From the NCBI RefSeq assembly GCF_001824475.1, contig NZ_MHXN01000046.1, forward strand, positions 192,734 to 241,777: a stretch of DNA of 49,044 bases. Direction: 5' to 3'. Position numbers and translations under genes: made by a program. Of this stretch, positions 24,737 to 33,601 are shown in pieces (position 1 is the stretch's first letter; each line of letters opens with the position of its first letter). The notes under the pieces are model-generated. The model had not been told where the DNA came from, did not search any database, and was given only the letters and a program-made list of their open reading frames with translations. Source of the stretch: Phenylobacterium sp. RIFCSPHIGHO2_01_FULL_69_31. GTDB lineage: Bacteria; Pseudomonadota; Alphaproteobacteria; Caulobacterales; Caulobacteraceae.

Positions 24737-26264
24737 ACCGGCGCGGCGGTCCGCCTTCACGGAGGCTGGGTTCCGGCCGACGCTGGCGGCGCTCCTGCAG
24801 CGGATCCAGGACACCTATTTGGCCGACGAGATCCCCTGGGTCGTGGGTTACAGCGGCGGCAAGGATTCCACTGCGGTCCTGCAACTGGTTTGGCTCGCGC
24901 TCGCCCAACTGCCTAAGGGCGCCGCGCGGAAGGACGTGCACGTCATCTCGACGGACACGCTGGTTGAAAACCCCGTGGTCGCCGCCTGGGTTGACCGCTC
25001 CCACCACGTCATGGGCGACGCGGCGCGGGCCGCTGGCTTGCCGATCTATCCGCACAAGCTAACGCCCGACGTGCAGAGCACCTTCTGGGTCAACCTTATC
25101 GGCCGCGGCTACCCCGCGCCGCGTCCGAAATTCCGTTGGTGCACGGAGCGGATGAAGATTCGTCCGGCGGACGCCTTTATCGGCGATGTCGTACGCAAGA
25201 ACGGCGAAGCCATTGTGGTGCTCGGCACGCGCAAGGCGGAAAGCACGGTGCGCGCGGCGCGCATGAACGCCAACGAAGCTGGCCGGGTGCGTGAGAACCT
25301 GAGCACGCACGCCTCGCTCCCGAACGCCTTCGTCTATAGCCCGATCGCCGACTGGTCGAACGACGACGTCTGGCTGTTCCTGATGCAGGTCAAGAACCCC
25401 TGGAAGTACGACAACAAAGCCCTCCTCAACATGTACCAGGGCGCCTCGGCCGACGCGGAGTGTCCGATCGTTCTCGACACCTCCACACCCAGCTGCGGCG
25501 ACAGCCGTTTTGGCTGCTGGGTCTGCACGCTGGTCACGCAGGACAAGTCGATGTCGGCGATGATCCAGAACGACGAGGAGAAGGAGTGGATGTCCCCGCT
25601 CCTGGAACTTCGCAACGCGTTGGACGAGCCCGACCACGAGAAGCGTGACTTCCGGCGGATGGGCGGACACGTCCAACTGTTCAACCAGGCAGACAAGCCG
25701 ATCCCGGGACCCTACACCCAGACCTCGCGCGCAGACTGGCTGCGGCGTCTGCTTCGGGCCCAGCAGATCGTGCGCAACCATCCCAAGGCGCCGCCTGAGG
25801 TGCGCGGCCTCGACCTCATCACCATGGATGAGCTGCACGAGATCCGTCGGATCTGGGTGGTTGAGAAGTACGAGATCGAAGACATCCTGCCGGCCTTGTT
25901 CGAGGAGGAGACCGGCCAGCCGTTCCCGGCCAAAAAGCTCGACGACGCCCAACCCTTCGGCCCGGCCGAGATGCGGCTGCTGAAGGCCTGCGCCGGCGAC
26001 GACCAGCTGCACTTCGAGCTCGTCCGAGAGCTGCTCGAGGTCGAGCGCAGCTACCGCACGACTTCGCGTCGCGCAAAGCTGCACGAGCGTCTGGAGGACG
26101 CCTTTAAACGCAGCTTCTACGACGGGGTGGAAGACGCCACCGAACGCGCTGTCCGCGAGCGCACACTGGGCGGGCTGGTCGAGAAGGTGGGCGCGGCGAA
26201 CGCCAACGTCACCGCGGCCGCAACCCAACTCCTGAACGAGCTAGACGCCGGAGAACGGTCGTGA
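24720..26264 (+). CDS. dndC: DndC, phosphorothioation sulfurtransferase (PAPS-reductase family)
   Basis: From ATG 24720, inside the dndB end, the protein has 514 residues. The ATP-pyrophosphatase loop SGGKDS lies at residues 45-50 (VVGYSGGKDSTAVLQL). Cysteines that hold the iron-sulfur cluster are visible: RWCTERMK around residue 143 and SCGDSRFGCWVC around residues 257-268. DndC activates the DNA backbone with ATP and receives sulfur from DndA. Size and motif order match the family. The stop overlaps the GTG start of dndD by four bases. Confidence 0.96.
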   Translation: MSETDKPARRSAFTEAGFRPTLAALLQRIQDTYLADEIPWVVGYSGGKDSTAVLQLVWLALAQLPKGAARKDVHVISTDTLVENPVVAAWVDRSHHVMGDAARAAGLPIYPHKLTPDVQSTFWVNLIGRGYPAPRPKFRWCTERMKIRPADAFIGDVVRKNGEAIVVLGTRKAESTVRAARMNANEAGRVRENLSTHASLPNAFVYSPIADWSNDDVWLFLMQVKNPWKYDNKALLNMYQGASADAECPIVLDTSTPSCGDSRFGCWVCTLVTQDKSMSAMIQNDEEKEWMSPLLELRNALDEPDHEKRDFRRMGGHVQLFNQADKPIPGPYTQTSRADWLRRLLRAQQIVRNHPKAPPEVRGLDLITMDELHEIRRIWVVEKYEIEDILPALFEEETGQPFPAKKLDDAQPFGPAEMRLLKACAGDDQLHFELVRELLEVERSYRTTSRRAKLHERLEDAFKRSFYDGVEDATERAVRERTLGGLVEKVGAANANVTAAATQLLNELDAGERS

Positions 26265-28264
26265 TCCTCGACGAGCTCGTCCTCCACAACTTCGGGGTCT
26301 ATCGAGGCCGCCAGCGCTTCGAGCTGACCCCTCAGTCGCCGGATCGGCCGATCGTCCTGATCGGCGCGCAGAACGGGTCGGGCAAGACCACCTTCCTGGA
26401 AGGGCTCCAGCTCGCCTTCTTCGGGCCTCTCGCCCAGGCGGGCTTGAGAGGCAGCGTCAGCTATGAGGACTACCTGCGCCGCGGGATCAACCGCAGCGTC
26501 GCTCCAGAAGACGGCGCGGAAGTGCAGGTCACCTTCCGGCGCGTGGTCTCTGGCCGCGAGCAGGTGTTCTGCATCCGCCGCGCCTGGTCGGTTCAGAAGG
26601 ACCGCTTGAAGGAGGTCTTCGAGGTCGTGGTCGACGGAAAGCTCGACCGGGTCCTCATCGATGGATGGGCCGAGTTCGTGGAAGAGATGCTGCCGCCCCG
26701 CATAGCTCCGCTGTTCTTCTTCGACGGCGAGCGGATCGAACAGTTCGCCGACATCGACCGGTCCGCCGCGGTCATCGGGACTGCGGTGAATGCGCTGCTG
26801 GGCCTGGATCTCGTCGAGCGCCTGACCCTCGACCTGGAGGTGCTCGAACGCCGCAAGAAGGCGGCCTCGGTGAACAAGCAGGCCCGCGCCGTTCTCACTG
26901 ACTCCGAGCGCGCAGTTCATGCCGCCGAGGACGCCGCGCAGACCGCCTACGGAGCCGTCGGCGCGGCGCGACAGGTCGCAGAGCGTCGCGAGGCCCAGGC
27001 CGTTCGCGCCCGCCAAGCCTTTGCCGCGGAAGGTGGCGACCTCTTCAAGGCACGCGAAGAGCTCACCGCGGAACGGGCGCGGCTCGCGGGCGCCATCGAC
27101 GGCGTCGAAAAGTCCCTTCGGACCTGGGCCGCCGACTGCGCGCCGATGCTGCTCGCGCCGCAGCTGATCGCCAGCGTCGCCGCTCAAGGCGCGGAGGAAG
27201 CCGCCTCGGCCGATACTCGCACGATCCTCAGCCACCTGGCCCAGCGGGATGCACGCGCCCTGGAGGCCATGCATACGAAGGGCGCCTCGCCCGCCTTGAT
27301 CGCAGCCCTCGGCGCCTTCTTCGCCGAAGATTGCGCGGCGCTTTCCGCCCAGGCGCAGGTCGCCGGCTACCTCGACTTGCCCAGTGCGGCCTACGGGCAG
27401 CTGCAGGGCCTGATGACCGACGGCCTCGCCGCCGCACGGGCCCACCAAGCAGAACTGCTCGGCGAGCTGGACCAGCTGCAAGCCGCCCTCGACATCGTCG
27501 AGCGCAAGCTGGCCGCAATCCCCGCGCCCGAGGCCATCGCACCGCTGCTGAACGCCGTTGCGCTTGCCGAAGCCGAGCTGAAGACCGCGCAAGCGGCTTT
27601 GGAAGACGCGGACGCCGCGTACGAAGCGGCGCTCCGCGAAGTCACGTCCCTGCGTTCCGCCTATCAGGGCCTGCTCGACAAGCACGTCCAGCACCAGCTC
27701 AGGGAAGAGGACGCGCAACGAACCATCGAGCACGCCGCCCGGGCGCGGGCGACGCTGGCGCAGTTTCGTCGCGACGTCGTGCGCCATCATGTGCATCGTC
27801 TCGAACGCCTCATGCTGGATGCGCTGCAGCAGCTGCTGCGCAAGGACGACCTGGTCGCTAGCGTGGAGATCGATCCCGAGACCTTCGCCATCACCCTGCG
27901 CGACGGCGGCTGGGCGCCGCTTCCTCCGGAACAGCTTTCCGCAGGCGAGCGTCAGCTCTTCGCGGTGGCCCTCCTGTGGGCGCTGGCAAAGGCCTCAGGC
28001 CAGGCGGCTCCGACCGTCATCGACACGCCTCTGGGCAGGTTGGACTCCACCCACCGCGAGCGGTTGGTGGAACGCTATTTCGGCCGCGCCGGCGAGCAGG
28101 TGATCCTGCTCTCCACCGACGAGGAGATCGACGCCAAGCTCTACGCGCGGCTCGAGCCCTGGCTCACGCGGAGCTTCACCATCGCCTACGACGCCGAGAC
28201 GCGCGGCAGCCGCGTCCTTCCGGGCTACGCCTTCGCGGCGCCCGATGAGCTGGAGGCGGCGTAA
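26261..28264 (+). CDS. dndD: DndD, SMC-like ATPase of the phosphorothioation machinery
   Basis: The 667-residue protein starts with GTG at 26261 in a GTGA overlap with dndC. An ABC/SMC-type head is split around a coiled-coil middle. Walker A is GAQNGSGKTT (residues 35-44), the signature is LSAGERQLFA (about residue 560), and Walker B is PTVIDTPLGRLD (about residue 585). The Ala/Glu/Arg-rich middle (about residues 190-520) forms the coil. A short Cys-x-x-Cys zinc hook is not evident. DndD is thought to open or nick-proof DNA for sulfur insertion. The gene overlaps dndE by one base. Confidence 0.95.
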   Translation: MILDELVLHNFGVYRGRQRFELTPQSPDRPIVLIGAQNGSGKTTFLEGLQLAFFGPLAQAGLRGSVSYEDYLRRGINRSVAPEDGAEVQVTFRRVVSGREQVFCIRRAWSVQKDRLKEVFEVVVDGKLDRVLIDGWAEFVEEMLPPRIAPLFFFDGERIEQFADIDRSAAVIGTAVNALLGLDLVERLTLDLEVLERRKKAASVNKQARAVLTDSERAVHAAEDAAQTAYGAVGAARQVAERREAQAVRARQAFAAEGGDLFKAREELTAERARLAGAIDGVEKSLRTWAADCAPMLLAPQLIASVAAQGAEEAASADTRTILSHLAQRDARALEAMHTKGASPALIAALGAFFAEDCAALSAQAQVAGYLDLPSAAYGQLQGLMTDGLAAARAHQAELLGELDQLQAALDIVERKLAAIPAPEAIAPLLNAVALAEAELKTAQAALEDADAAYEAALREVTSLRSAYQGLLDKHVQHQLREEDAQRTIEHAARARATLAQFRRDVVRHHVHRLERLMLDALQQLLRKDDLVASVEIDPETFAITLRDGGWAPLPPEQLSAGERQLFAVALLWALAKASGQAAPTVIDTPLGRLDSTHRERLVERYFGRAGEQVILLSTDEEIDAKLYARLEPWLTRSFTIAYDAETRGSRVLPGYAFAAPDELEAA

Positions 28265-28656
28265 TGGCCATCGAGACCGTTCGCATCGACGAGCAGGGCC
28301 GCGAACAGCTCATCCGACTGAAGCGGCACACCGGCATTGAGCACTTCAACGTTCTCGCGCGGTGGGCCTTCTGCGCCTCCCTTGCGGAGCCGACCCGTCC
28401 GCCCCTGCGGCTCTTCAAGGGCGAACCGGCGCTTGAGATCGCCTGGCGAGTGTTCGGCGGGGTCCACCACAATCTCTACCTCGCGCTATTGAAGCAGCGC
28501 TGCATCCATGACGGCCTCGCCGTCGACGACGCCACACTGCATGAGCAGTTCCGCCTGCACCTGCACCGCGGGCTAGGCTACCTGGCCGCCGACAAATCGA
28601 TCCGCTCGATCGGCGGCCTCGCGCGGAAGATTGACGAGACGCCGCGGGCCGCGTGA
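28264..28656 (+). CDS. dndE: DndE, phosphorothioation DNA-binding protein
   Basis: The 130-residue protein begins in a TAATG overlap with dndD. It shows the compact helical DndE family pattern: IRLKRHTGIEHFNVLARWAFC near the start and LHRGLGYLAADKSIRS near the end. DndE is the small component that binds nicked DNA and is essential for modification. Its presence completes dndBCDE with dndA divergent. Its stop overlaps the start of the next gene, which therefore belongs to the same operon. Confidence 0.93.
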   Translation: MAIETVRIDEQGREQLIRLKRHTGIEHFNVLARWAFCASLAEPTRPPLRLFKGEPALEIAWRVFGGVHHNLYLALLKQRCIHDGLAVDDATLHEQFRLHLHRGLGYLAADKSIRSIGGLARKIDETPRAA

Positions 28657-29195
28657 TGGCGACGCCCGACCTGGACGCTCGGGCGACCGAAAACTTCACC
28701 TACGGCGATCTCTGCCATTGCAGCGAGACCTGGCGACGAACGCGCGTGGCCAACACCCCCCGGGAGCCCGACACCTACGCGGCGATCCGCCAGCTCTGCG
28801 CGGAGATCCTCGAGCCGGCCTACGCCGCCTTCGGATCGCTCGAGCTCACCTACGGTTTCGCGGGACCGGCGCTGACCCGACTCATTCACCGCCGGATCGC
28901 GCCGCGCCTCGATCAGCATGCCGGTTATGAGCGCAACCGGACCGGCGCCCTCATTTGTCCTCGCGGCGGCCAAGCCGCCGACTTTCGGGTCCCAGGCGTT
29001 CCGGCGAGCCGCGTGGCCCTGCACCTCGCCGAGACCACTCCCTTCGATCGCATCTACTTCTATGGCGACGACCGCCCCTTGCATGTCAGCATCGGGCCGC
29101 AAAATGCGCGACAGATCGTCGAGCTTCGCGTTCGCAATCAGCGGCTCGTCCCGCGGCCCCTCGCATTGGTGACGCTTGGCCAGATGGTCGGGTAG
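28656..29195 (+). CDS. M15-peptidase-like protein cotranscribed with dndE
   Basis: The 179-residue protein starts at ATG 28656 (GTG 28653 is also possible) overlapping the dndE stop. The sequence LELTYGFAGPALTRLI, CPRGGQAADFRVPG and DRIYFYGDDRPLHVSIGP resembles the D-Ala-D-Ala carboxypeptidase/hedgehog (M15) fold. There a His and an Asp in H-x-x-G-x-A-x-D and a final His bind zinc. Here G-x-A-x-D and the late His are present, but the first His is replaced by Pro (PRGGQAAD). The protein may therefore be a non-catalytic M15 fold. Its coupling to dndE suggests a role in modification or restriction. The M15 assignment is by motif only. Confidence 0.55.
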   Translation: MATPDLDARATENFTYGDLCHCSETWRRTRVANTPREPDTYAAIRQLCAEILEPAYAAFGSLELTYGFAGPALTRLIHRRIAPRLDQHAGYERNRTGALICPRGGQAADFRVPGVPASRVALHLAETTPFDRIYFYGDDRPLHVSIGPQNARQIVELRVRNQRLVPRPLALVTLGQMVG

Positions 29196-29240
29196 TCGCT
29201 CGCACTATGGACATGTGGCCTTGGCGGCCGACGCCAAGCG

Positions 29241-30386
29241 TTGCACGACTCCTCTCCCGAGCGACCGGTTCGGAACGCGGATGGGAGCCCGCCTCACTTG
29301 CTGCAGCCGGACCAGATCCGCCCTCTCGCCCGGGCCCTCACCCACACCACCAATTCCTACAAGTTCCTGTGGCTGCAGGCCTTGCTCGACACCGCCGAAC
29401 AACAGCGGGAGCAGATCCCGCTCGACGATCTGCTGGTGGCGATGGTCGCGCGCGCCTGGAAGCTCACTCAGTTCCACCGGCTGCGACTAGGCCACTATGA
29501 CCAGCTGCAGAGGCTTTGCGGCGCCATCGCGGCGCGCACGGGTCTCCCGCCCAACGCCGCGCCCACGCAGGTGGTTCGCCGATTGCGGGCGGATCCAGAG
29601 CTGCTTGGACAGTCCCGTGCGCTGGCGCGCTACGTTCCGCAGCGGTTTCTAGCTCCCTGGTTCGAGCGCGAGCTCCGCGGCGTCCCCGAGGCCAAGAAGG
29701 ACCGTGCGATCACGACGCTCGCCGCCGAACACAGAGAGACGGAGAGGGCTGCGCCGTACAGCCTCGAACGTACGGGGCTGTACGTGATGCTGGATCCGGC
29801 CTGGAGCGTTTGGGCGCGGACTCACATGACCTTCCTGCGGGCCTATGTGGAGCGCGAGTTCGCGGAGTTCCTGCAGGATCGGAACCCGGGGTCACCGGCC
29901 GTCCTGCGCAAGATCCGCGGCGAGACGCGGCGCAATCTGGCGCGAGCTCGACGCTTCTGGGGCCCCCTCGCCGCGCAGCCTGGCGGCCTGCGCGACTTCT
30001 ATGCAGACGCCGCCTTGGAGCTGAACGGCGCGCACTATGATCACGTATTGCCCTGGGCTTTCGTGGCGCACGATCTTCTTTGGAACCTGGTGCCCACAAC
30101 CTCGGCCATCAACATCGCCAAGTCCGCCCGCATCCCTGATCCGGACGCCTATCTCGGTTGGCTTGCCGACTGGCAGTTCGAGGCGCTCCAGGCCCAGCCG
30201 GCGACGGCGCAGGACCTGCTCATCGACCATGCGGAATTCCTCGGTTTAGAGGAGCCGCGCACCATCCGCGACCTGCCGCGGTCGGACTTCAGCCAGCGGT
30301 TCGAAGACCGCTTTCGACCTCACCTCATCGCGGCCCTAAACGCAGGCTTCACCGGGTCCTGGCGGTACGCCCCCGCGGAGCTCTAG
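29241..30386 (+). CDS. HNH endonuclease associated with the dnd operon
   Basis: The frame continues directly after the stop of the preceding gene. The only starts are TTG codons, at 29241 or, better matched to the domain start (LLQPDQIRPLARAL), at 29298 behind GGGAG. The C-terminal half contains an HNH-type site: YDHVLPWAF, then WNLVPTTSAINIAKS (nucleotides about 30036-30126). The pattern D-H-x-x-P, W-N-L-V-P and N-x-x-K-S is typical of HNH nucleases. The N-terminal part is helical and no sulfur-binding domain is obvious. It stands where DndFGH restriction genes would be, so it is the best candidate for the cutting partner of the modification. This role is inferred. Confidence 0.75.
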   Translation: MHDSSPERPVRNADGSPPHLLQPDQIRPLARALTHTTNSYKFLWLQALLDTAEQQREQIPLDDLLVAMVARAWKLTQFHRLRLGHYDQLQRLCGAIAARTGLPPNAAPTQVVRRLRADPELLGQSRALARYVPQRFLAPWFERELRGVPEAKKDRAITTLAAEHRETERAAPYSLERTGLYVMLDPAWSVWARTHMTFLRAYVEREFAEFLQDRNPGSPAVLRKIRGETRRNLARARRFWGPLAAQPGGLRDFYADAALELNGAHYDHVLPWAFVAHDLLWNLVPTTSAINIAKSARIPDPDAYLGWLADWQFEALQAQPATAQDLLIDHAEFLGLEEPRTIRDLPRSDFSQRFEDRFRPHLIAALNAGFTGSWRYAPAEL

Positions 30387-30422
30387 GCGCTGCTGCTGCC
30401 GCGGTCATCGTGACGCTGTGGG

Positions 30423-32357
30423 CTAGCTCCGAGCTCGCACGGCGCTCACAATGTCCAGCCAGCGTGCGCGAAGGCCATCGACAACGAGGCCGGTCGCGGC
30501 GAGCCGAGCGTCGAACTCCGCCTGACGCGGATAGTCAGGATTGTCCTGGTCCATCAGCCGCGACTTGAACACCAGGCGTTGGTCTTCGGCGTAGTGATCG
30601 AAGCGGCGAACTCGGAGCGCCCGCAGGTCCACCTTGCTTCGCGTCTCCAGCCTGGGAAGCAGAGCAGTTCCGAAATCGGCGTACCGGAGCGCGCTCACCT
30701 TGCTGCGCCCGACATGGAATTTGAGAACCTGCGCGGCGTCGAGGCCACCCGCGAACCGCTCGGCGCAACCGGCGAGGCAGCGGAGCGGCGGCGGCAGATG
30801 AGAGAGCTTGGCGGTTCCGGCCCAAAGGTCCCCCTCCGGGTCTCGCCAACCTAGACCGGCCGCGTCGGCCTCGTCGGCCGCGGCCGCGATGGTCTCCTCG
30901 CACGCCAAGGATTGCAGCAGGGACCTTCCTGCGGTCTCGGCGGACGACAGGGATCCGAAGAACGCCTTCACGTCGCGCTGGAGCCCGTCCGGCAGGGTCC
31001 CGAAGCTCTGCCGGGAGTTGAAGAGGTTGAGCGCGAAGTAGACGCTCAAATCCTCAATCCTCTGCCGGCGCGCGCGGTCGAGGACGGCGGCGTCGCAGAG
31101 CCCGAGGGCGTCGCGGATCGCCGCGGCGAGCGTCACCCTCGCCTCCGCCAAACGGACGAGCAGGTCTGGGGCACACTCGGTAGGCGCCGGCGGGCGGCCG
31201 AGCTCGTAGCTGAGCCTTGCAAGCCCTTCGACCTCGGCGCGGACCGCTTCCATTCGGGCGGCGGTCCGAACCCGCCGTTGCGCTAGGGACGCCAGGGGGG
31301 AAAAGGTCCGCCGAGCTTGCCGCGCCGCCAAGAAGTCCTGCTCAGCGATGGGGTCGCGGAAGACGAACATCAAGCCAGGCCCGGCGGGGTGAGCCTCGGC
31401 GCCAAGGGTGGTCTCGATGAAGCTCTTCAATTCCTCGGGTAGGTAGAACTTCTGGAAGGTGCCAAGCCGGGTGAGGTGACCATCCGCGTAGGGGCGGCAG
31501 GACGCCAGCGACGCGCGGCTCGAGGTGATCACGGCGACAGCCAGGCATCGCTCCGCCAGACCAAACGCTTCCCGGAGCGCCTGAGCGCGCTCGAGCGGCC
31601 GTTCGATCACATTGAGAACGAACCCGAGGTTGACGACCTCGGCCGAAGTCCTGGGGGCGCCCGGCGCGTAGTAGGGGTCCCAACCACTCGCGGCGATACC
31701 CGCAGCCTGCAGGCCCTCGACGTCCGACCCGAACCCGCAGCCGTAGTCGAACACGCGGTCCCCCGCCGCGATCAGACCGTACTTCAGCAGGGCTTGAACG
31801 GGGGTCGACAAACTGGAGCGTTGAAGCGCCGCAAGGTGTCGGCGAACGACCACCGGCGGGTCGTCATGCGCGGCCGCCAGAACGTCATGGTCCACGACCC
31901 GAACGCCCGCTTCTCTCAGCCGCCGCGCCCAGCCGAGGCGGGTCCCGATCGTCGTCGTGGCGTTTAGGAGGCCGAGCGCTTCGAGCTGCGCCGTCAGACG
32001 GGCGAAGCGCGCACGACGCGGGTCGTCGCGGCCCAGCAACAGCTCCTTGCGATGTAGGACCGGTGGGTTGGCTCGCAGTCGATAGGACCGCCGCAGCACG
32101 GCGCGGCGGCCAAGGTCCACGGTCAGGCTCTCGAGAAGCGCCGGGAAGGCCTCCTCGAGATCCTCATAGGTCAGGAGCGTGAGCCGCGCCTCATCAACCT
32201 CCGACCATTTCACGACATTCCACGCCTGGGTCCCCGCGAGCGCCTCCGCCGCGAACACGCGCTCGGCGACGGGCGCCGGCCAATCCCCCGCGGCGTCGCG
32301 GTGGGCGTACACATGACGCCCTACCCTCTTGCCGAGCTCCGCGACGGACATCACCAC
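30423..32357 (-). CDS. DNA phosphorothioation-associated putative methyltransferase
   Basis: The 644-residue protein has a central SAM-binding motif, VFDYGCGFGSDVEGLQ (about residues 200-215). The continuation GWDPYYAPGAPRTSAEVVNLGFVLNVIERP is characteristic of the dnd-associated methyltransferase family. The N-terminal part (LTYEDLEEAFPALLESLTV, LRRSYRLRANPPVLHRKELLL) and the long helical C-terminal half also fit that family in length. It converges on the HNH gene with 36 bases between stops. The family is known by its association with dnd genes; substrate and role are not established. The start may be the first or second ATG (MVMSV). Confidence 0.88.
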   Translation of the reverse strand: MVMSVAELGKRVGRHVYAHRDAAGDWPAPVAERVFAAEALAGTQAWNVVKWSEVDEARLTLLTYEDLEEAFPALLESLTVDLGRRAVLRRSYRLRANPPVLHRKELLLGRDDPRRARFARLTAQLEALGLLNATTTIGTRLGWARRLREAGVRVVDHDVLAAAHDDPPVVVRRHLAALQRSSLSTPVQALLKYGLIAAGDRVFDYGCGFGSDVEGLQAAGIAASGWDPYYAPGAPRTSAEVVNLGFVLNVIERPLERAQALREAFGLAERCLAVAVITSSRASLASCRPYADGHLTRLGTFQKFYLPEELKSFIETTLGAEAHPAGPGLMFVFRDPIAEQDFLAARQARRTFSPLASLAQRRVRTAARMEAVRAEVEGLARLSYELGRPPAPTECAPDLLVRLAEARVTLAAAIRDALGLCDAAVLDRARRQRIEDLSVYFALNLFNSRQSFGTLPDGLQRDVKAFFGSLSSAETAGRSLLQSLACEETIAAAADEADAAGLGWRDPEGDLWAGTAKLSHLPPPLRCLAGCAERFAGGLDAAQVLKFHVGRSKVSALRYADFGTALLPRLETRSKVDLRALRVRRFDHYAEDQRLVFKSRLMDQDNPDYPRQAEFDARLAATGLVVDGLRARWLDIVSAVRARS

Positions 32358-32474
32358 TCCATGCTGCCGTGCGCCGCATCCTAGGCGCCACGCCGGGGTG
32401 AAACGAGGGCGGAGACGGCTTTGAGTTGAAGCACGACTTCAGCCAAGATTGGGCTCTGGCGATCGACCGCCAGT

Positions 32475-33521
32475 GTGAGGGCGGCGCACGTGGACGCGGA
32501 AGAGAAAGAGCTCACCAAGACCCTCGCGCTCTATGACCAGAATTCGCAGACGTTCCGGTCGCTGAACCAACTGATGTGGCAGATCCCCTTGATCGCCATG
32601 ACGTTGACCGGCGGCCTGTGGTTCGGCGTGTCGAAGGCCGAGGCGACCCCCACATTCCAGTTCTGGCTGCTACTCCTGGCCTTCGCCGGCAATGTCGGCC
32701 TCGCGATCGTGCTCTCGCGGCTGCGCTACATCATGGAGCGCTACTTGAATTGGCTGGAAGCGACCTACGCCGAGGGCTTCGTCAGCGCGCCAGGCACCCA
32801 TCTTCTGAACCGCCCCTTGAGCGTTCGTCGGGTGTTCCAAATCATGTTAGGTCTCGCCGCAGTCGCGAGTCTCATCCTCATGATTGCGCCCGCCAAACAG
32901 CTGGGGCTCCTGCCCCAATCGAAGAGCGAAGCCTCGGTCGGGTTCTACGACCGGCAGGCGCGTGACCTTGCTGACAGCTACGAAGGACTCCCCTTCGAAC
33001 AGGCGCATCCCGCACTCGTCGCCAAGCTCCAGGGGCGTACGCGCTTGCGGGTGCTCGACGTGGGGTCCGGCACGGGCCGCGACGCGGCCTGGCTGGCCGC
33101 GGCCGGCCACACGGTGACGGCTGTCGAGCCGTCTGACGGCATGCTTCGCTTGGCGCGTGAGCTGCATCCGCAGGCGCTGGTCCGCTGGACGAAGGGCAGC
33201 TTGCCGGAGCTGGCGGCGATCAAGGCGGGGACCGTCTACGACGTCATCGCCCTAAGCGCGGTGTGGATGCACCTCCATCCGCAGGATCGCAGCGAAGCGT
33301 TCGACCGTCTCGAAGCCCTCAGGGCGCCCGGCGGCTTCATCTACATGACACTTCGGAACGGACCCAGCACGCCCGAACGGGCCATGTTCCCCACGACCGT
33401 CGCGGAGCTTCGCGGCCTGGCGAAGCCTCATGGCCTTGTCGTCGACGACCTGGGCGAGTCGCCCGACCTCCTCGGCCGGCCTGGCGTTTCCTGGCGGACA
33501 GTCGTCGTTCGCGAGCCATAG
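32475..33521 (+). CDS. Membrane-anchored SAM methyltransferase-like fusion
   Basis: The 348-residue protein joins an N-terminal membrane module to a class I methyltransferase. Hydrophobic helices lie at about residues 35-52, 62-80 and 122-140. They are followed by the SAM motif VLDVGSGTGRDAAWLAAAGHTVTAVEPS (about residues 193-220 in two parts) and the later motif VYDVIALSAVWMHL. Starts at GTG 32475 or 32490. Two close membrane helices followed by a long helix resemble the SLATT-type layout of defence effectors, but this is a shape comparison only. It diverges from the phosphorothioation methyltransferase gene and precedes the nuclease at 33602. Function not recognised. Confidence 0.7.
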   Translation: MRAAHVDAEEKELTKTLALYDQNSQTFRSLNQLMWQIPLIAMTLTGGLWFGVSKAEATPTFQFWLLLLAFAGNVGLAIVLSRLRYIMERYLNWLEATYAEGFVSAPGTHLLNRPLSVRRVFQIMLGLAAVASLILMIAPAKQLGLLPQSKSEASVGFYDRQARDLADSYEGLPFEQAHPALVAKLQGRTRLRVLDVGSGTGRDAAWLAAAGHTVTAVEPSDGMLRLARELHPQALVRWTKGSLPELAAIKAGTVYDVIALSAVWMHLHPQDRSEAFDRLEALRAPGGFIYMTLRNGPSTPERAMFPTTVAELRGLAKPHGLVVDDLGESPDLLGRPGVSWRTVVVREP

Positions 33522-33601
33522 CAGCAGGCTCGCCCTGCACATCGAAGAACAGCATTTTCGACCCTGAGCTGCGGCGCCATGCTCTTCGCCGGAGGCGTGC
33601 C

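Noticed and set aside
26117..27796. 559-codon minus-strand open frame opposite dndC/dndD
   Set aside because: It is antisense to the DndD ATPase, which has intact Walker and signature motifs. The product has no domain and low-complexity composition.
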